Shown here one piece after another: positions 28,301 through 38,301 of a stretch of 45,018 bases of DNA; the first letter of the stretch is position 1, and every line of letters starts with the position of its first letter. Source of the stretch: Nodosilinea sp. LEGE 07298 (GTDB taxonomy: Bacteria; Cyanobacteriota; Cyanobacteriia; Phormidesmidales; Phormidesmidaceae). The stretch lies in contig NZ_JADEXE010000017.1 of assembly GCF_015207265.1 (NCBI RefSeq), positions 1 through 45,018 of the forward strand, in the 5' to 3' direction. Below the pieces are notes generated by a model. The model ran no database searches. It was given only the letters and a program-made list of their open reading frames with translations, and was not told where the DNA came from. Made by a program: the position numbers and the translations under genes.

Positions 28301-28673
28301 AGTAATAGTTCTCCTAGAACCTAAAGGTTAAGACTGCGCCAGGAACGGCGACTCTGGGCCGCATTATCTTTAGGGTGCCCATCCCTATGAGACTGTGAAT
28401 TGATCCCGAAGGTTTCGTCTTGTTAGCCCAAAAACTGATGAGCTGCGTCACTTCAGCCAACAGTTTAACAAGGGCAACTCGATAGCCAGAAGATTTTGGC
28501 GGATCAGAGGGGCAACCACATGAAGTCTTTACACCCTAATTTGACATGTTAAGGAAGTGAGAGAAATCCGGATGCCCAATTGGGCTGATCATCTACATAA
28601 GATCAACCTAATGGATGTTTTGTTGCTCAATCGAAGCCAGCTAACAAATCCGCATCACTGTATGTATTGGCTG
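28301..28673. other. intergenic region upstream of the cupin gene
   Basis: About 370 bases, containing the cupin promoter and the 3' flank of the NAGPA gene. A 12-bp palindrome GCCCAATTGGGC lies near 28573-28584. The 60-codon open frame at 28557-28739 runs into the NAGPA gene on the opposite strand and is not called. Nothing else stands out. Confidence 0.45.
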
Positions 28674-30482
28674 CTACTGGAGAAAAAGGCCAATGGCGTT
28701 GTTGACTCGAGCAGCGGTGCGAGGAGAACGGTTGACTAATCGCCCACCCAAGTAAAGGCTAGCCGAGCTACCGCCGTCTAGGTTGAGGGCATCGGTAGTA
28801 CCAAGCTGGAGCATAATTTGAGCCAGCTGGTTGAGGGTAGGGCCAGGACCTGCAGGGCTGTGGTGGACGGCGACTAGCAAAATTTCACCGTTAGGGGTGG
28901 TACCAATGGCGCTGCGAGGCGCTGCCTGGGTGGCAAAAGCTCGACTAAACTGTTCGAGGCCAGCATCAAGCACGAGGGCGCGATCGCGCAGCAGCAGCGG
29001 TCCGCCCCCAATCAGGTTGGGGAAGGGGGCTAGGGTTGCTGGCAACAGATTAGATGATAGAGAGACCTGTTGGCCTGGGGGCAACGCTTGAGCTGCTGTG
29101 GCATAGGAGCGCAGAGCCAAAAGATAGCCGTTGGTGGGGATCGCCAGACCCGCTGCTCCCAGGGTGCTGGCGGCCCGTTGGTTGACAACCACGTCATCCA
29201 CTACCGTAACGATGGTTTCGCCTTCTAAAACGGGGCGGTAGGTCGGTCCCCAGGTGGGCGTATAGAGGCCAATGCCAGCCTGCACGTAGCCGCTGTTGAT
29301 GGCCTGCACCGGAAACGTCTGTCCGCTGGCGGTGGTGAGAGTTTGGTTAAGCACCAGACGTTCCATACGCACCTGACCCTGGTCGTTCCAGCCTACGACA
29401 CCACGACTGAGGATAGGCCCCGAGACCCAATTGTTGTTGGTGCGTACAGCCCCTAAAGGGTACTGATTGTTGCGGTTAAAGAAGCCGGCATTGATGGCGG
29501 CGGCGGCCTGCCAGCGTTGGGCAATGGTGGTCAAGGGAGCCGTGCCTATGGCCGTGGTGGGGTCTGTCCAGATGGGGCGCAGATTGACTTGGGCTGGGTC
29601 AAGCTGCAGCCAGTAGACCGGGAACGGCTGCCCGGCTACAGAAACGTACCGCTGCTGCCAGCGGACACCGGGAGCCCAGGCAATGCTGTGAGGCTGGAGA
29701 GTATCAGCACGAATGTCGATTACGATTTGGTTGGCTCGGGTGAACAGGCGAGGCGGTTTGCTGGCACTGGCCTGGAAGCGCAGGGCACCAGCTACAGGGG
29801 TTACCGTAAGTGATCCCAAATAGGCTCCGGCAGGGGAAGCGATCGCCTCTCTGAGCACGCGATCGTTAGCGGTAGCCCCTAGAGTCAGGGTGAGCGCGTC
29901 AGCACTATCGCTTAGCGTAGCGAGCACCGGGCCAGACAGATCTAGGGTTAAGCGCTCGCCGCCAGACAGAGTCTCTCGGCGCACGGCGATGACCTGGGCC
30001 GGGGGCGCAGTAATTTGCAGAACATTGCCCTGGGGCTGCACTTGCCAGCCGTGGCGTTGGGCCAAGGGGACGATATCTAAATACCGGTAACCGCCGTGAA
30101 CCCAGGCGGCCAGTTCTACCGCACCGCCTGGTTCGGTAAACCACTGAACAGGCTGACGGTTGGGCTGGCTGCTGCTGAGCAGAGTGGCCCCCAGCTGATC
30201 TGTAACGCCATAGTCGGCGAGGCCAATCTGACCGTTGCTGATCATCCAGGGAACGGTGGCCTGAGTGCCGTTGATGATTAGAATTTGGCCCTGGGCGGTG
30301 GGATTGGCGGCGGTGGCCTCAGCCAGGGTTGCTTCAGGTGACACTGGGTTAGGCACTGTAGCCGTGGCGGTGCTGGGGGAGATCGCCCCCAGCAGACTCA
30401 GCGAGATCCACCCCCCTGCAACCCAGCGACCGCCTTGGAGTATAAGGCTCGGAAACAAAGCTAAGCCTGGCAATTTAACCAT
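28674..30482 (-). CDS. phosphodiester glycosidase (NAGPA) family exoprotein
   Basis: A 602-residue exported protein. The start MVKLPGLALFPSLILQG (ATG at 30482) is followed by a hydrophobic segment (GGWISLSLLGAIS), giving a signal peptide. A beta-rich N-terminal half (about 65-290) contains a pattern like AMIN/copper-amine-oxidase-N modules (VELAAWVHGGYRYLDIVPL, FTRANQIVIDIRAD). The C-terminal half (about 300-600) is a NAGPA domain: AAAINAGFFNRNNQYPLGAV, LIGGGPLLLRDRAL, and the ending ALNLDGGSSASLYLGG. The open frame continues to 30560, but that part looks non-native. It probably cleaves a sugar phosphodiester in an envelope polymer. It shares its domain type with the NodB fusion at 18517-20421 but is not a copy of it. 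Confidence 0.87.
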   Translation of the reverse strand: MVKLPGLALFPSLILQGGRWVAGGWISLSLLGAISPSTATATVPNPVSPEATLAEATAANPTAQGQILIINGTQATVPWMISNGQIGLADYGVTDQLGATLLSSSQPNRQPVQWFTEPGGAVELAAWVHGGYRYLDIVPLAQRHGWQVQPQGNVLQITAPPAQVIAVRRETLSGGERLTLDLSGPVLATLSDSADALTLTLGATANDRVLREAIASPAGAYLGSLTVTPVAGALRFQASASKPPRLFTRANQIVIDIRADTLQPHSIAWAPGVRWQQRYVSVAGQPFPVYWLQLDPAQVNLRPIWTDPTTAIGTAPLTTIAQRWQAAAAINAGFFNRNNQYPLGAVRTNNNWVSGPILSRGVVGWNDQGQVRMERLVLNQTLTTASGQTFPVQAINSGYVQAGIGLYTPTWGPTYRPVLEGETIVTVVDDVVVNQRAASTLGAAGLAIPTNGYLLALRSYATAAQALPPGQQVSLSSNLLPATLAPFPNLIGGGPLLLRDRALVLDAGLEQFSRAFATQAAPRSAIGTTPNGEILLVAVHHSPAGPGPTLNQLAQIMLQLGTTDALNLDGGSSASLYLGGRLVNRSPRTAARVNNAIGLFLQ

Positions 30483-30987
30483 AGGAAAATTGTGTAAATG
30501 TCTGAGTATTATGAAGATAGCTAGCTGTGCCTCAGATCGTTTAGAAACGATTGCAGGCAATTTTGAAACAATGGCTACCGTTGCGATTGCTTAATTCTAA
30601 GAAGCTGTGACTAAATGCTGAGCCTAAGGTTTGTAAACTACTGATAAAGTCTGTAAATTACAGATAAAGCGCAGCATGCGCTAATGCTTTCTTGGCTAGT
30701 TCTTGGCTAGAGGCTGTTGCCGCTGGCTTTCTCAATTAGGGCACGACGAGTAAGGACATAGCGAGCTGGCCCAGCTGCAGGCACTGCCCCCAGCCCAGAC
30801 TGGATGGCTCACATCCTGTTCAAATCAGATTAGGTCAGTCAAGTTTTTCTGGCCGGGTTCTTTGTCCCCTAATGTAGTTCAACGCCTTCGTCGCTGTTGT
30901 AGGGCGGCGCTGCTAGTCCTCCCAGCACATAGTTTTTTTGCTCGCTACTCAACATATTAGTTTTGCTCTTCCGTAGGACGTACCCCT
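30483..30987. other. divergent control region between the NAGPA gene and glsF
   Basis: A 505-base region with two divergent genes. It contains two 18-bp direct repeats (listed separately), a perfect tandem duplication of TTCTTGGCTAG (30689-30710) and no supported gene. I looked for GTA-N8-TAC NtcA boxes, expected for glutamate synthase control, and found none convincing. Confidence 0.5.
30632..30669. repeat. two direct repeats, 20-bp period
   Basis: TGTAAACTACTGATAAAG (30632-30649) and TGTAAATTACAGATAAAG (30652-30669) match at 16 of 18 positions and start exactly 20 bases apart, about two helical turns. Such spacing suggests two sites for a DNA-binding protein on the same face. They lie about 150 bases upstream of the NAGPA start and about 320 bases upstream of glsF. 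Confidence 0.5.
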
Positions 30988-33900
30988 GTGAATCAACCCT
31001 ATCAACCCCGGCAGCACACCCGTTCTGAATGGCCCAACTGGGGACCTAAATCACTGGTCGAAGAACGGGATGCCTGCGGCGTAGGCTTTTTGGCCGATCG
31101 GCAGAATCGTCCCAGCCACGACCTGGTATTGAAGGCGCTAGCCGCCCTCGACTGCATGGAGCACCGGGGGGGCCGCTGCGCTGACCAGGACTCTGGTGAT
31201 GGAGCTGGGGTGATGACGGCAATTCCGTGGGCCATGCTAAACCGCTGGGCAGAAGATCAGGGTTGCGGGCCGCTGGAAAGCGATGGTCAAAGACCGGCTC
31301 TGGATAGCCAACGCACCGGGGTAGCAATGATGTTTCTGCCCAATCACGAGGCAGCAGCGGCCTTTGTTCGCGACACCTTTAACCAGGTCGTTGAAGCAGA
31401 AGGTCTCGATGTCATCGGCTGGCGGATTGTGCCGGTGCGGCCTGAGGTGTTGGGGGCTCTGGCGAAGCAGTACCAGCCCCGAATTGAGCAGCTAATTGTG
31501 GCGGCGACCGAAACGGGGGCAGACCTGGAGCGTCGTTTGTATCTGGTGCGTCGCCAGGTGCTGCACCTGGTAGCGAATGCCGTGGCCAGCCCCGGTGACT
31601 TGGCGGCAGATCTGGTGGCAGGGCTCGAGGAGTTTTACGTCTGCTCGTGCTCATGCCGCACCATTGTGTACAAGGGCATGGTGCGATCGGCGGTGCTGGC
31701 AGCGTTCTATAGCGACCTGCGCGACCCCGACTACGTCAGCTCCTTTGCAGTCTATCACCGCCGCTTTAGCACCAACACTATGCCCAAGTGGCCCCTGGCT
31801 CACCCTATGCGCCTACTGGGCCACAACGGCGAAATTAATACGCTGGTGGGCAATATTAACTGGATGGTGGCCCGTCAGGCTGATTTGTACCATCCGATTT
31901 GGGGCGATCGCTTTGATCTACTGAAGCCAATTGTCAACGCCGACAACAGCGACTCGGCCAACCTCGACAACGTGATGGAGCTGCTGGTGCGATCGGGGCG
32001 TTCTCCCCAAGAAGCGCTGATGATGATGGTGCCCGAGGCCTACAACAACCAGCCCGAGCTAGATGCCTACCCCGAAATTACCGACTTCTATGACTATTAC
32101 AGCGGCCTGCAAGAGCCCTGGGATGGACCGGCCCTGATCGTCTTCAGCGACGGCACTCAGGTGGGGGCAACGCTCGATCGCAACGGTCTGCGCCCGGCCC
32201 GTTACGTGGTCACCAAAGATGACCTACTGATGGTGTCGTCAGAGGCTGGGGTGCTGAATGTTACCCCCGAAGACATTCTCGAAAAAGGTCGTCTAGGCCC
32301 TGGCCAGATGATTGCCGTAGACCTACACAGCCAGGAAATTCTCAAAAACTGGGCAATCAAACAGCGAGTGGCTACCCGGCACCCCTACGGCCAGTGGCTA
32401 CAGGAAAACCGGGCCGAGCTTCAGCCCAAGCTGTTTCAAGAAGCGACTCTCTATTCCTCTGATCACCTACTGCGCCAGCAGAGCGCCTTCGGCTACACCC
32501 TCGAAGACGTCGACATGATCATTCAAGACATGGCGGCTCAGGGCAAAGAGCCGACCTTCTGCATGGGTGACGATACTCCCCACGCGGTGCTGTCAGAGAA
32601 GCCGCACCTGCTCTACGACTATTTCAAGCAGCGCTTTGCCCAGGTTACAAACCCGGCGATCGATCCCCTGCGGGAACGGCTGGTGATGTCGCTGGCCACT
32701 CAGCTCGGTGCCCAGGGCAATTTGCTGGACGAGCAGCCCGAGTATGCCCGGCTGCTGAAGCTAGAAAGCCCGGTGCTCAATGAGATTGAGCTGGAGCAGA
32801 TCCATAACTCAGGTTTTGCCACGGTTACCCTGTCTACGCTGTACTCCATTACCGACGGCCCCGCTGGACTGAAAAAAGCTGTGGACGCCCTGTGCGATCG
32901 CGCCGACGAGGCGGTCAAAGCGGGCAAGACCATTCTGGTGCTCAGCGATCGCGTTGACGATCAGGGCAACCCCGCACCCCTCTCCGCTGAAACCAGCTAT
33001 ATTCCCCCGCTGCTGGCGGTGGGGGCCGTACACCACCACCTGATTCGCAACGGGCTGCGCATGCGCGCCTCTCTGGTGTTAGAGACAGCCCAGTGCTGGA
33101 GCACCCACCATTTTGCCTGCCTGATTGGCTACGGAGCCAGCGCCGTGTGCCCCTACCTGGCCCTGGAGTCGGTGCGGCACTGGTGGAATGACAACCGCAC
33201 CCAAAAGCTAATGGAGACTGGCAAACTGCCGGTAACTACCCTCAACGGGGCTCAGGATAACTACCGCAAGGCGGTGGATGCGGGTCTGCTAAAAATTCTC
33301 TCCAAGATGGGGATCTCGCTGGTAACCAGCTACCGGGGAGCGCAGATCTTTGAGGCGATCGGCATTGGCCCCGACCTGCTCGATCTGGCGTTCCGAGGCA
33401 CGACCTCGCGCCTGGGCGGTATTTCCCTTGCCGAGCTGGCCCAGGAAACCATTCGCTTTCATCAGCGGGCGTTCCCCGAGCTGTCGGCCAAGCGGCTGCA
33501 AAACATGGGCTTTGTGCAGTCGCGGCCCAGCGGCGAGTACCACATGAACAATCCCGCCATGTCTAAGCTGCTGCACAAGGCGGTGGCCGATCGCCAGTAC
33601 GACCACTACGAGCTGTACCGCGCCCAGCTCGAAAATCGACCGCTCACCGCCCTGCGGGATCTGCTCGATTTTGAGAGCGATCGCGAGCCGGTTTCTGTAG
33701 ACGAGGTCGAGTCGGTAGAAACGATTATGCGCCGCTTCTGTACTGGGGGGATGTCGTTGGGGGCGCTGTCGCGTGAAGCCCACGAGGTGCTGGCGATCGC
33801 CATGAACCGCATCGGCGGCAAGTCGAACTCCGGGGAAGGGGGCGAAGACCCCGTACGCTTTACAGTGCTCTCAGATGTAGATAGCGACGGCAATTCATCC

Positions 33901-35694
33901 ACCTTCCCTCACCTACACGGACTTAGAAACGGCGACACCGCCAGCTCAGCCATTAAGCAGGTGGCCTCGGGCCGCTTTGGGGTTACCCCCGAGTACCTGA
34001 TGCATGCCAACCAAATCGAAATTAAGCTGGCCCAGGGAGCCAAGCCTGGCGAAGGTGGTCAGCTGCCCGGCAAAAAGGTTAGCTCCTACATTGCCATGCT
34101 GCGCCGCTCGAAGCCTGGCGTAGCCCTGATCTCGCCGCCGCCCCACCACGACATCTACTCCATTGAAGACCTGGCTCAGCTGATCTTTGACCTGCACCAG
34201 ATCAATCCCAAGGCGGGGGTGTCGGTGAAGCTGGTGTCAGAGGTTGGCATTGGCACGATCGCCGCCGGGGTGGCCAAGGCCAACGCCGATGTGATTCAGG
34301 TATCGGGCCACGATGGCGGTACCGGGGCCTCGCCGCTCAGCTCGATCAAGCACGCCGGGGTGCCCTGGGAACTGGGTCTGACCGAAGTGCACAAGGTGCT
34401 GATGGACAACGAGCTGCGCGATCGCGTTACCCTACGCGTTGACGGCGGCCTCAAAACCGGCTGGGATGTGGTCATGGGGGCGCTGATGGGAGCCGAGGAA
34501 TTTGGCTTTGGCTCCATTGCCATGATTGCCGAGGGCTGTATTATGGCGCGAGTCTGCCACACCAACAACTGCCCGGTAGGTGTCGCTACCCAAAAAGAAG
34601 AGCTGCGCCAGCGGTTTACCGGCGTGCCCGAGCATGTGGTCAACTTCTTCTATTACATTGCCGATGAGGTGCGATCGCTGCTGGCTCGCCTGGGCTACAC
34701 CTCACTGCTCGACATTGTCGGACGGGCTGATCTGCTCAAGGCCCGCGCCGGCGTTACCCTAGCCAAGACTAACGGGCTAGATCTGACGACCCTGATGGCT
34801 CTGCCCGATGGTCGCGGCGATCGCAGCTGGCTCAAGCACGAAACTATTCACAGTAATGGCCCCGTGCTCGACGACGAGATGCTAGCTGATGCCGATATTC
34901 AGCAGGCCATTCAAACCCAGGGCAGCGCCACCAAGACCTACACCGTAGCCAACACCGATCGCACCATTGGCGCTCGAGTCGCCGGGGCGATCGCCGAAAA
35001 GTATGGCAACGGGGGCTTTGAAGGACAGCTCAACCTCACCTTTGAGGGCAGCGCCGGTCAAAGCTTTGGGGCCTTTAACCTACCCGGCATGACCCTAACC
35101 CTCGTCGGCGAGTCGAACGACTACGTGGGCAAAGGTATGCACGGCGGCGAAATTGTAGTTAAGCCCCCGGCGGGCATTACCTACGACCCTTCGACCAACG
35201 TGATTGTAGGCAACACCTGCCTCTATGGGGCAACCGGTGGCACCCTTTACGCGTTGGGTACCGCCGGGGAGCGATTTGCGGTTCGCAACTCCAAGGGGCA
35301 GGCGGTGATTGAAGGGGCTGGGGATCACTGCTGCGAGTACATGACCGGCGGCGTAGTCGTGGTGTTAGGGCCGGTAGGGCGCAACGTGGGCGCTGGGATG
35401 ACCGGTGGATTGGGCTACTTCCTAGACGAAGACGGCCGATTTCCGGTACGGGTTAACCCCGAAATTGTTAAGGTTCAGAGAGTGATTACCCCCGCCGGAG
35501 AAGCCCAGCTAAAGGCCCTAATTGAAGCCCACCTGGCCCATACCGGCAGCCCTAAAGCTCAGCAGATACTGGCCAACTGGAGCAACTACCTGCCCAAGTT
35601 TTGGCAGGTAGTGCCTCCATCCGAGGCCGACATGCCAGAAGCCAACCCCGATACAACCAGCACAGAGAAGGTACTCAGCTCTAGTCAGTTGTAG
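30988..35694 (+). CDS. glsF: ferredoxin-dependent glutamate synthase
   Basis: Fd-GOGAT makes two glutamates from glutamine and 2-oxoglutarate with electrons from ferredoxin, completing the GS-GOGAT ammonium assimilation cycle. The 1568-residue product starts at a GTG with only a weak ribosome-binding site. Cys30 in ERDACGVGF is the expected N-terminal nucleophile after removal of a 29-residue propeptide. The synthase domain carries [30 protein letters not shown] and the 3Fe-4S cysteines at 1184, 1190 and 1195 in [15 protein letters not shown]. The insertion [20 protein letters not shown] corresponds to the ferredoxin-contact loop of the cyanobacterial and plant type, separating it from NADPH-dependent GltB. 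The C-terminal beta-helix domain ([20 protein letters not shown]) is complete. No small subunit gene lies next to it, as expected. Confidence 0.96.
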   Translation: MNQPYQPRQHTRSEWPNWGPKSLVEERDACGVGFLADRQNRPSHDLVLKALAALDCMEHRGGRCADQDSGDGAGVMTAIPWAMLNRWAEDQGCGPLESDGQRPALDSQRTGVAMMFLPNHEAAAAFVRDTFNQVVEAEGLDVIGWRIVPVRPEVLGALAKQYQPRIEQLIVAATETGADLERRLYLVRRQVLHLVANAVASPGDLAADLVAGLEEFYVCSCSCRTIVYKGMVRSAVLAAFYSDLRDPDYVSSFAVYHRRFSTNTMPKWPLAHPMRLLGHNGEINTLVGNINWMVARQADLYHPIWGDRFDLLKPIVNADNSDSANLDNVMELLVRSGRSPQEALMMMVPEAYNNQPELDAYPEITDFYDYYSGLQEPWDGPALIVFSDGTQVGATLDRNGLRPARYVVTKDDLLMVSSEAGVLNVTPEDILEKGRLGPGQMIAVDLHSQEILKNWAIKQRVATRHPYGQWLQENRAELQPKLFQEATLYSSDHLLRQQSAFGYTLEDVDMIIQDMAAQGKEPTFCMGDDTPHAVLSEKPHLLYDYFKQRFAQVTNPAIDPLRERLVMSLATQLGAQGNLLDEQPEYARLLKLESPVLNEIELEQIHNSGFATVTLSTLYSITDGPAGLKKAVDALCDRADEAVKAGKTILVLSDRVDDQGNPAPLSAETSYIPPLLAVGAVHHHLIRNGLRMRASLVLETAQCWSTHHFACLIGYGASAVCPYLALESVRHWWNDNRTQKLMETGKLPVTTLNGAQDNYRKAVDAGLLKILSKMGISLVTSYRGAQIFEAIGIGPDLLDLAFRGTTSRLGGISLAELAQETIRFHQRAFPELSAKRLQNMGFVQSRPSGEYHMNNPAMSKLLHKAVADRQYDHYELYRAQLENRPLTALRDLLDFESDREPVSVDEVESVETIMRRFCTGGMSLGALSREAHEVLAIAMNRIGGKSNSGEGGEDPVRFTVLSDVDSDGNSSTFPHLHGLRNGDTASSAIKQVASGRFGVTPEYLMHANQIEIKLAQGAKPGEGGQLPGKKVSSYIAMLRRSKPGVALISPPPHHDIYSIEDLAQLIFDLHQINPKAGVSVKLVSEVGIGTIAAGVAKANADVIQVSGHDGGTGASPLSSIKHAGVPWELGLTEVHKVLMDNELRDRVTLRVDGGLKTGWDVVMGALMGAEEFGFGSIAMIAEGCIMARVCHTNNCPVGVATQKEELRQRFTGVPEHVVNFFYYIADEVRSLLARLGYTSLLDIVGRADLLKARAGVTLAKTNGLDLTTLMALPDGRGDRSWLKHETIHSNGPVLDDEMLADADIQQAIQTQGSATKTYTVANTDRTIGARVAGAIAEKYGNGGFEGQLNLTFEGSAGQSFGAFNLPGMTLTLVGESNDYVGKGMHGGEIVVKPPAGITYDPSTNVIVGNTCLYGATGGTLYALGTAGERFAVRNSKGQAVIEGAGDHCCEYMTGGVVVVLGPVGRNVGAGMTGGLGYFLDEDGRFPVRVNPEIVKVQRVITPAGEAQLKALIEAHLAHTGSPKAQQILANWSNYLPKFWQVVPPSEADMPEANPDTTSTEKVLSSSQL

Positions 35695-36019
35695 TTTAGC
35701 TAGGCATAACTCTGCTAGGCGCAAAAGTAGGCATATAGGGGGAATGGAGGTGAGAACAACAGGGGAAATGGCTCTCCTACTCGACTCTAGACCCTCTGTA
35801 TTATTAGTGCTGGTGTCCCTATGTGTTACAGTTAATCTTTGGTCATGGCACGTCGTCAGTGGCGAATGCCAGTGCGGGCAGAGTGTCTGGTAGGTAAGTG
35901 CTGCCGTGTCTGCTAATTTGGTTCGGGCCGATAGCGCCTCCCAACGTGGGGACCACTCCCCATGTAACCGCCATTCTTTGTTTGCTGATCACACCTGCCC
36001 TGTTGTCTGAGGTTATTGA
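35695..36019. other. intergenic region after glsF
   Basis: About 325 bases without a supported gene. GCTAGGC occurs twice just after the glsF stop codon but does not form a hairpin. The 114-codon frame at 35898-36242 overlaps the small basic protein in another frame and is rejected. The region should contain the glsF terminator and the promoter of the next gene. Confidence 0.45.
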
Positions 36020-36214
36020 ATGTCTAAGCGTCGCAATCCTAAAAAAGAAAAAGCTCTACGCAACCAAGCCTACGCCCGAAAGTTTCGCAAGAAGCGTTCT
36101 GGCAATCAGCGATTCTTCCGCCGCAACAACTCCGGCGCTACCGATGAAGAAAGTAGCGACGATAAAGAGAGTAGCGATTACTCCAGCAATAACAACAGCA
36201 ACAGCAACAACTAA
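36020..36214 (+). CDS. small basic cyanobacterial protein with Ser/Asn-rich tail
   Basis: A 64-residue protein. The first half is strongly basic (MSKRRNPKKEKALRNQAYAR followed by KFRKKR) and resembles a small conserved cyanobacterial protein of unknown function that I recall as beginning M-S-[KR]-R-R. The second half is a low-complexity Ser/Asp/Asn tail, encoded by short repeats of AGTAGCGA- and AACAGC-type units that probably arose by slippage. The basic half could bind RNA or the ribosome; this is inference. A GAGG lies 8-11 bases before the ATG. It converges with the FAD oxidoreductase, 16 bases apart. Confidence 0.72.
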   Translation: MSKRRNPKKEKALRNQAYARKFRKKRSGNQRFFRRNNSGATDEESSDDKESSDYSSNNNSNSNN

Positions 36215-36242
36215 GCTAGCCGAAAAGCTTTTACGAGCTTAG
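36211..36242. terminator. two-way hairpin between convergent genes
   Basis: CTAAGCT (containing the stop codon of the small basic protein) pairs with AGCTTAG, with an inner AAGCTTTT region in the loop. The plus strand continues AGTTTTG. The stop codon of the minus-strand gene also lies inside. It probably ends transcription from both sides. Confidence 0.5.
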
Positions 36243-37286
36243 AGTTTTGACTAAGGCAGCGGCGGCGGCGCGACCTGATGCGATCGCGCTTTCTACGTTC
36301 CCTCCGTTACACCAGTCGCCGCAGCCTACCAGACTCGGTAGTTTAGGGCTACTCAAAATCGAGGCACCCAAGGCCTGTCGCACAAACCCATAGCGCCAGC
36401 GATGAACCTGCATCCATTGGGGAGAACGCATCCACGCCCCCAAAGTTGCCGCCTCTGACAATAACGCGTTGCCCACAGGCTCTAAGTCGGCTCGATCGAG
36501 AGCATTAGATGCAAACGCTGAGTTGCTATGGAGCACCACCACCGATTCCTGAGGATCGGTGCGTTTGCTGCTGTCTAAGGCCAGCCATCGCAGAGTGGGG
36601 TGGGTCTGGCTAGTAATCATCCAACCGCCTGAGCCGGTTTGAAGCGGCAAATTTGCCGCTTGCGTGGGGCTGTAGCTTGCCATAACTGTAATTACAGCTT
36701 CAAAATCAACTTGCTGAAGCTGGTGCAGCAACTCTTTGACTCCTTCACAGTCCTGGACGGTTCCATGCATTAGTGCTGCTGCCTGGGACGCAGGAATAGC
36801 TATCACCACGGCTCTGGCTTCAAATGGTTCGGACTGTTTTGCGCTGTCTTCTCTCAGAGATTCCCCATCAATGCGCCACCCTTGGGGGAGCGGGGTTACA
36901 TCGGTAGCTCGCCAATGCCGGTGGATAGTCAGCCCTGGTGCAAGAGCTTTAGCAATCGAACTCATCCCTTGCGGTGCGACGTAAAGCGTGCCGGTTGCCG
37001 TAGCTTTTAGTGCCCCATCAGCCCCAAGGTCAAAGCTCTCTGGCCGCCAGGGCTGTAAGATACCGGTCGCCATTAGGTCAGGAATGATGCTGAGGTTCGG
37101 GTCAGCAAAGGACTGCAGATATCGACAGCCGTGGTCTATGACCGTATTGTCGATGCGGCGGGTCGCAAGTCGCCCCCCTAACCCCCGCGACTTATCGACC
37201 ACTACGACCCGATAGCCTTCCTGGCGAAGCGCTTGAGCCGCTGTTAGCCCGCTTAGCCCTGCCCCAATCACCACTACATCTTCCAT
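36231..37286 (-). CDS. renalase-like FAD-dependent oxidoreductase
   Basis: A 351-residue flavoprotein of the amine-oxidase/renalase type. The N-terminus MEDVVVIGAGLSGLTAAQAL is a Rossmann dinucleotide-binding motif (GxGxxG), and DKSRGLGGRLATRRID is the matching GG-R motif of the renalase-like group. The C-terminal GCGDWCNGGNVESAIASGRA is the second FAD-binding motif. Substrate is unknown; relatives oxidise reduced nicotinamide isomers or amines. I chose the ATG at 37286, which has AGGAGA eight bases upstream; the open frame begins at 37328. It is divergent from the YaaW-family gene (100 bases). Confidence 0.86.
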   Translation of the reverse strand: MEDVVVIGAGLSGLTAAQALRQEGYRVVVVDKSRGLGGRLATRRIDNTVIDHGCRYLQSFADPNLSIIPDLMATGILQPWRPESFDLGADGALKATATGTLYVAPQGMSSIAKALAPGLTIHRHWRATDVTPLPQGWRIDGESLREDSAKQSEPFEARAVVIAIPASQAAALMHGTVQDCEGVKELLHQLQQVDFEAVITVMASYSPTQAANLPLQTGSGGWMITSQTHPTLRWLALDSSKRTDPQESVVVLHSNSAFASNALDRADLEPVGNALLSEAATLGAWMRSPQWMQVHRWRYGFVRQALGASILSSPKLPSLVGCGDWCNGGNVESAIASGRAAAAALVKTLSS

Positions 37287-37386
37287 GCCGGTTTCTCCTA
37301 AAAATTTTTCCTGCCGCCGTTGCCCCACATCCTATCCTGGGGAATTGTGTAAAAATGTAAGACAGTTTTTAACACGGTGACGCCCG

Positions 37387-38253
37387 GTGGATGAGCTGCG
37401 GTCTGCCCTGGAGCTAGCAACAGACGATGAACTTCTGGCCCTAACAGAAATGCTGTTTCGGCCGCGATTTAACCCGCTAGATTATTTGCAAAATGTTGAT
37501 CCGCTGATTGTGCAAAGCGGAACTCGCCAACAGTGGCTCGACCGTCTAGAGCAGCGCTTTCGGTTTTTGGCTGCCGATGGCTTGACCGTGATCCATGGCC
37601 AAAGCCAGCGAGTAACTTATCGCCAAGCGCTCATTCAAGTTTGCCGCTATCTCAAGTTGCCCTACGCTCAAGCCTGGTCTACCGATGACCTAGAGGCAGA
37701 GGTCTTTCTGCACCTGCTGCGCAGCAATTGGCAAAAGCTGCCTCAGGCCGAGCGCGATCGCCTCCAGCAGACTTTAAAGCGGTCCCTAGCAGGCTCAGCC
37801 CAGTTTGAGGCCTTACCGCTTGCCCTACAGGCAAATCCCCTGGGCTTGCTAGCCAAGGGGAGCGGTGCTGTAGCCGTTAGTGCCGTGCTGCGACCCTGGC
37901 TACTCCAGCAAATCGCGCAGCAAATGGCCTTTCAACTTGCCCGTTATGAGGTGGCCCGCCAGGCCATGATAAAGGGTGGCGGCACGGTAATGGCTCAAAT
38001 TCACCAGCGGTTTACCCTGCGCATGGTATCCCGAGGGGTAGCGACCAGCGCCGCCCGTTACGGGGCTACCCGAGCCATTTTTTCAGTCCTGGGACCTGCC
38101 CTGTGGGGCTGGTTTCTGGCTGACCTAGGCTGGCGGGCGGTAGCCACTAACTACGGCCGCGTCATTCCAGTGGTATTTACCCTGGCCCAAATTCGTTTAA
38201 CCCGATCGTTTGAATTCCAATCATTTGAAGATTGGGAACTGGCCCCAGGGTAA
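37387..38253 (+). CDS. YaaW-family (UPF0174) protein
   Basis: A 288-residue protein of the YaaW/UPF0174 family, function unknown. The N-terminal DELRSALELATDDELLALTEMLF is the DUF3944-like helical motif, followed by NPLDYLQNVDP and a central helical domain. The last third is hydrophobic, with Ala/Gly-rich helices (AIFSVLGPALWGWFLADLGWRAVATNYGRVIPVV), which resembles the membrane-interacting end of YaaW proteins. The start is a GTG at 37387 (VDELRSAL); no strong ribosome-binding site is present. It is followed on the same strand by a J-domain protein and DUF3143, which may be co-transcribed (gaps of 48 and 54 bases). Confidence 0.82.
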   Translation: MDELRSALELATDDELLALTEMLFRPRFNPLDYLQNVDPLIVQSGTRQQWLDRLEQRFRFLAADGLTVIHGQSQRVTYRQALIQVCRYLKLPYAQAWSTDDLEAEVFLHLLRSNWQKLPQAERDRLQQTLKRSLAGSAQFEALPLALQANPLGLLAKGSGAVAVSAVLRPWLLQQIAQQMAFQLARYEVARQAMIKGGGTVMAQIHQRFTLRMVSRGVATSAARYGATRAIFSVLGPALWGWFLADLGWRAVATNYGRVIPVVFTLAQIRLTRSFEFQSFEDWELAPG

Positions 38254-38301
38254 TGGTTCTTAGACCATGCTCCTCGCCAACTGCCCTGCCAGTGGGATGC
38301 T

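Noticed and set aside
30483-30987. NtcA box (GTA-N8-TAC) upstream of glsF
   Set aside because: Only GTA-N3-TAC and GTA-N5-TAC spacings were found; none fits the consensus.
35898-36242. 114-codon frame overlapping the small basic protein
   Set aside because: Different frame over a gene that has a better start, ribosome-binding site and composition.
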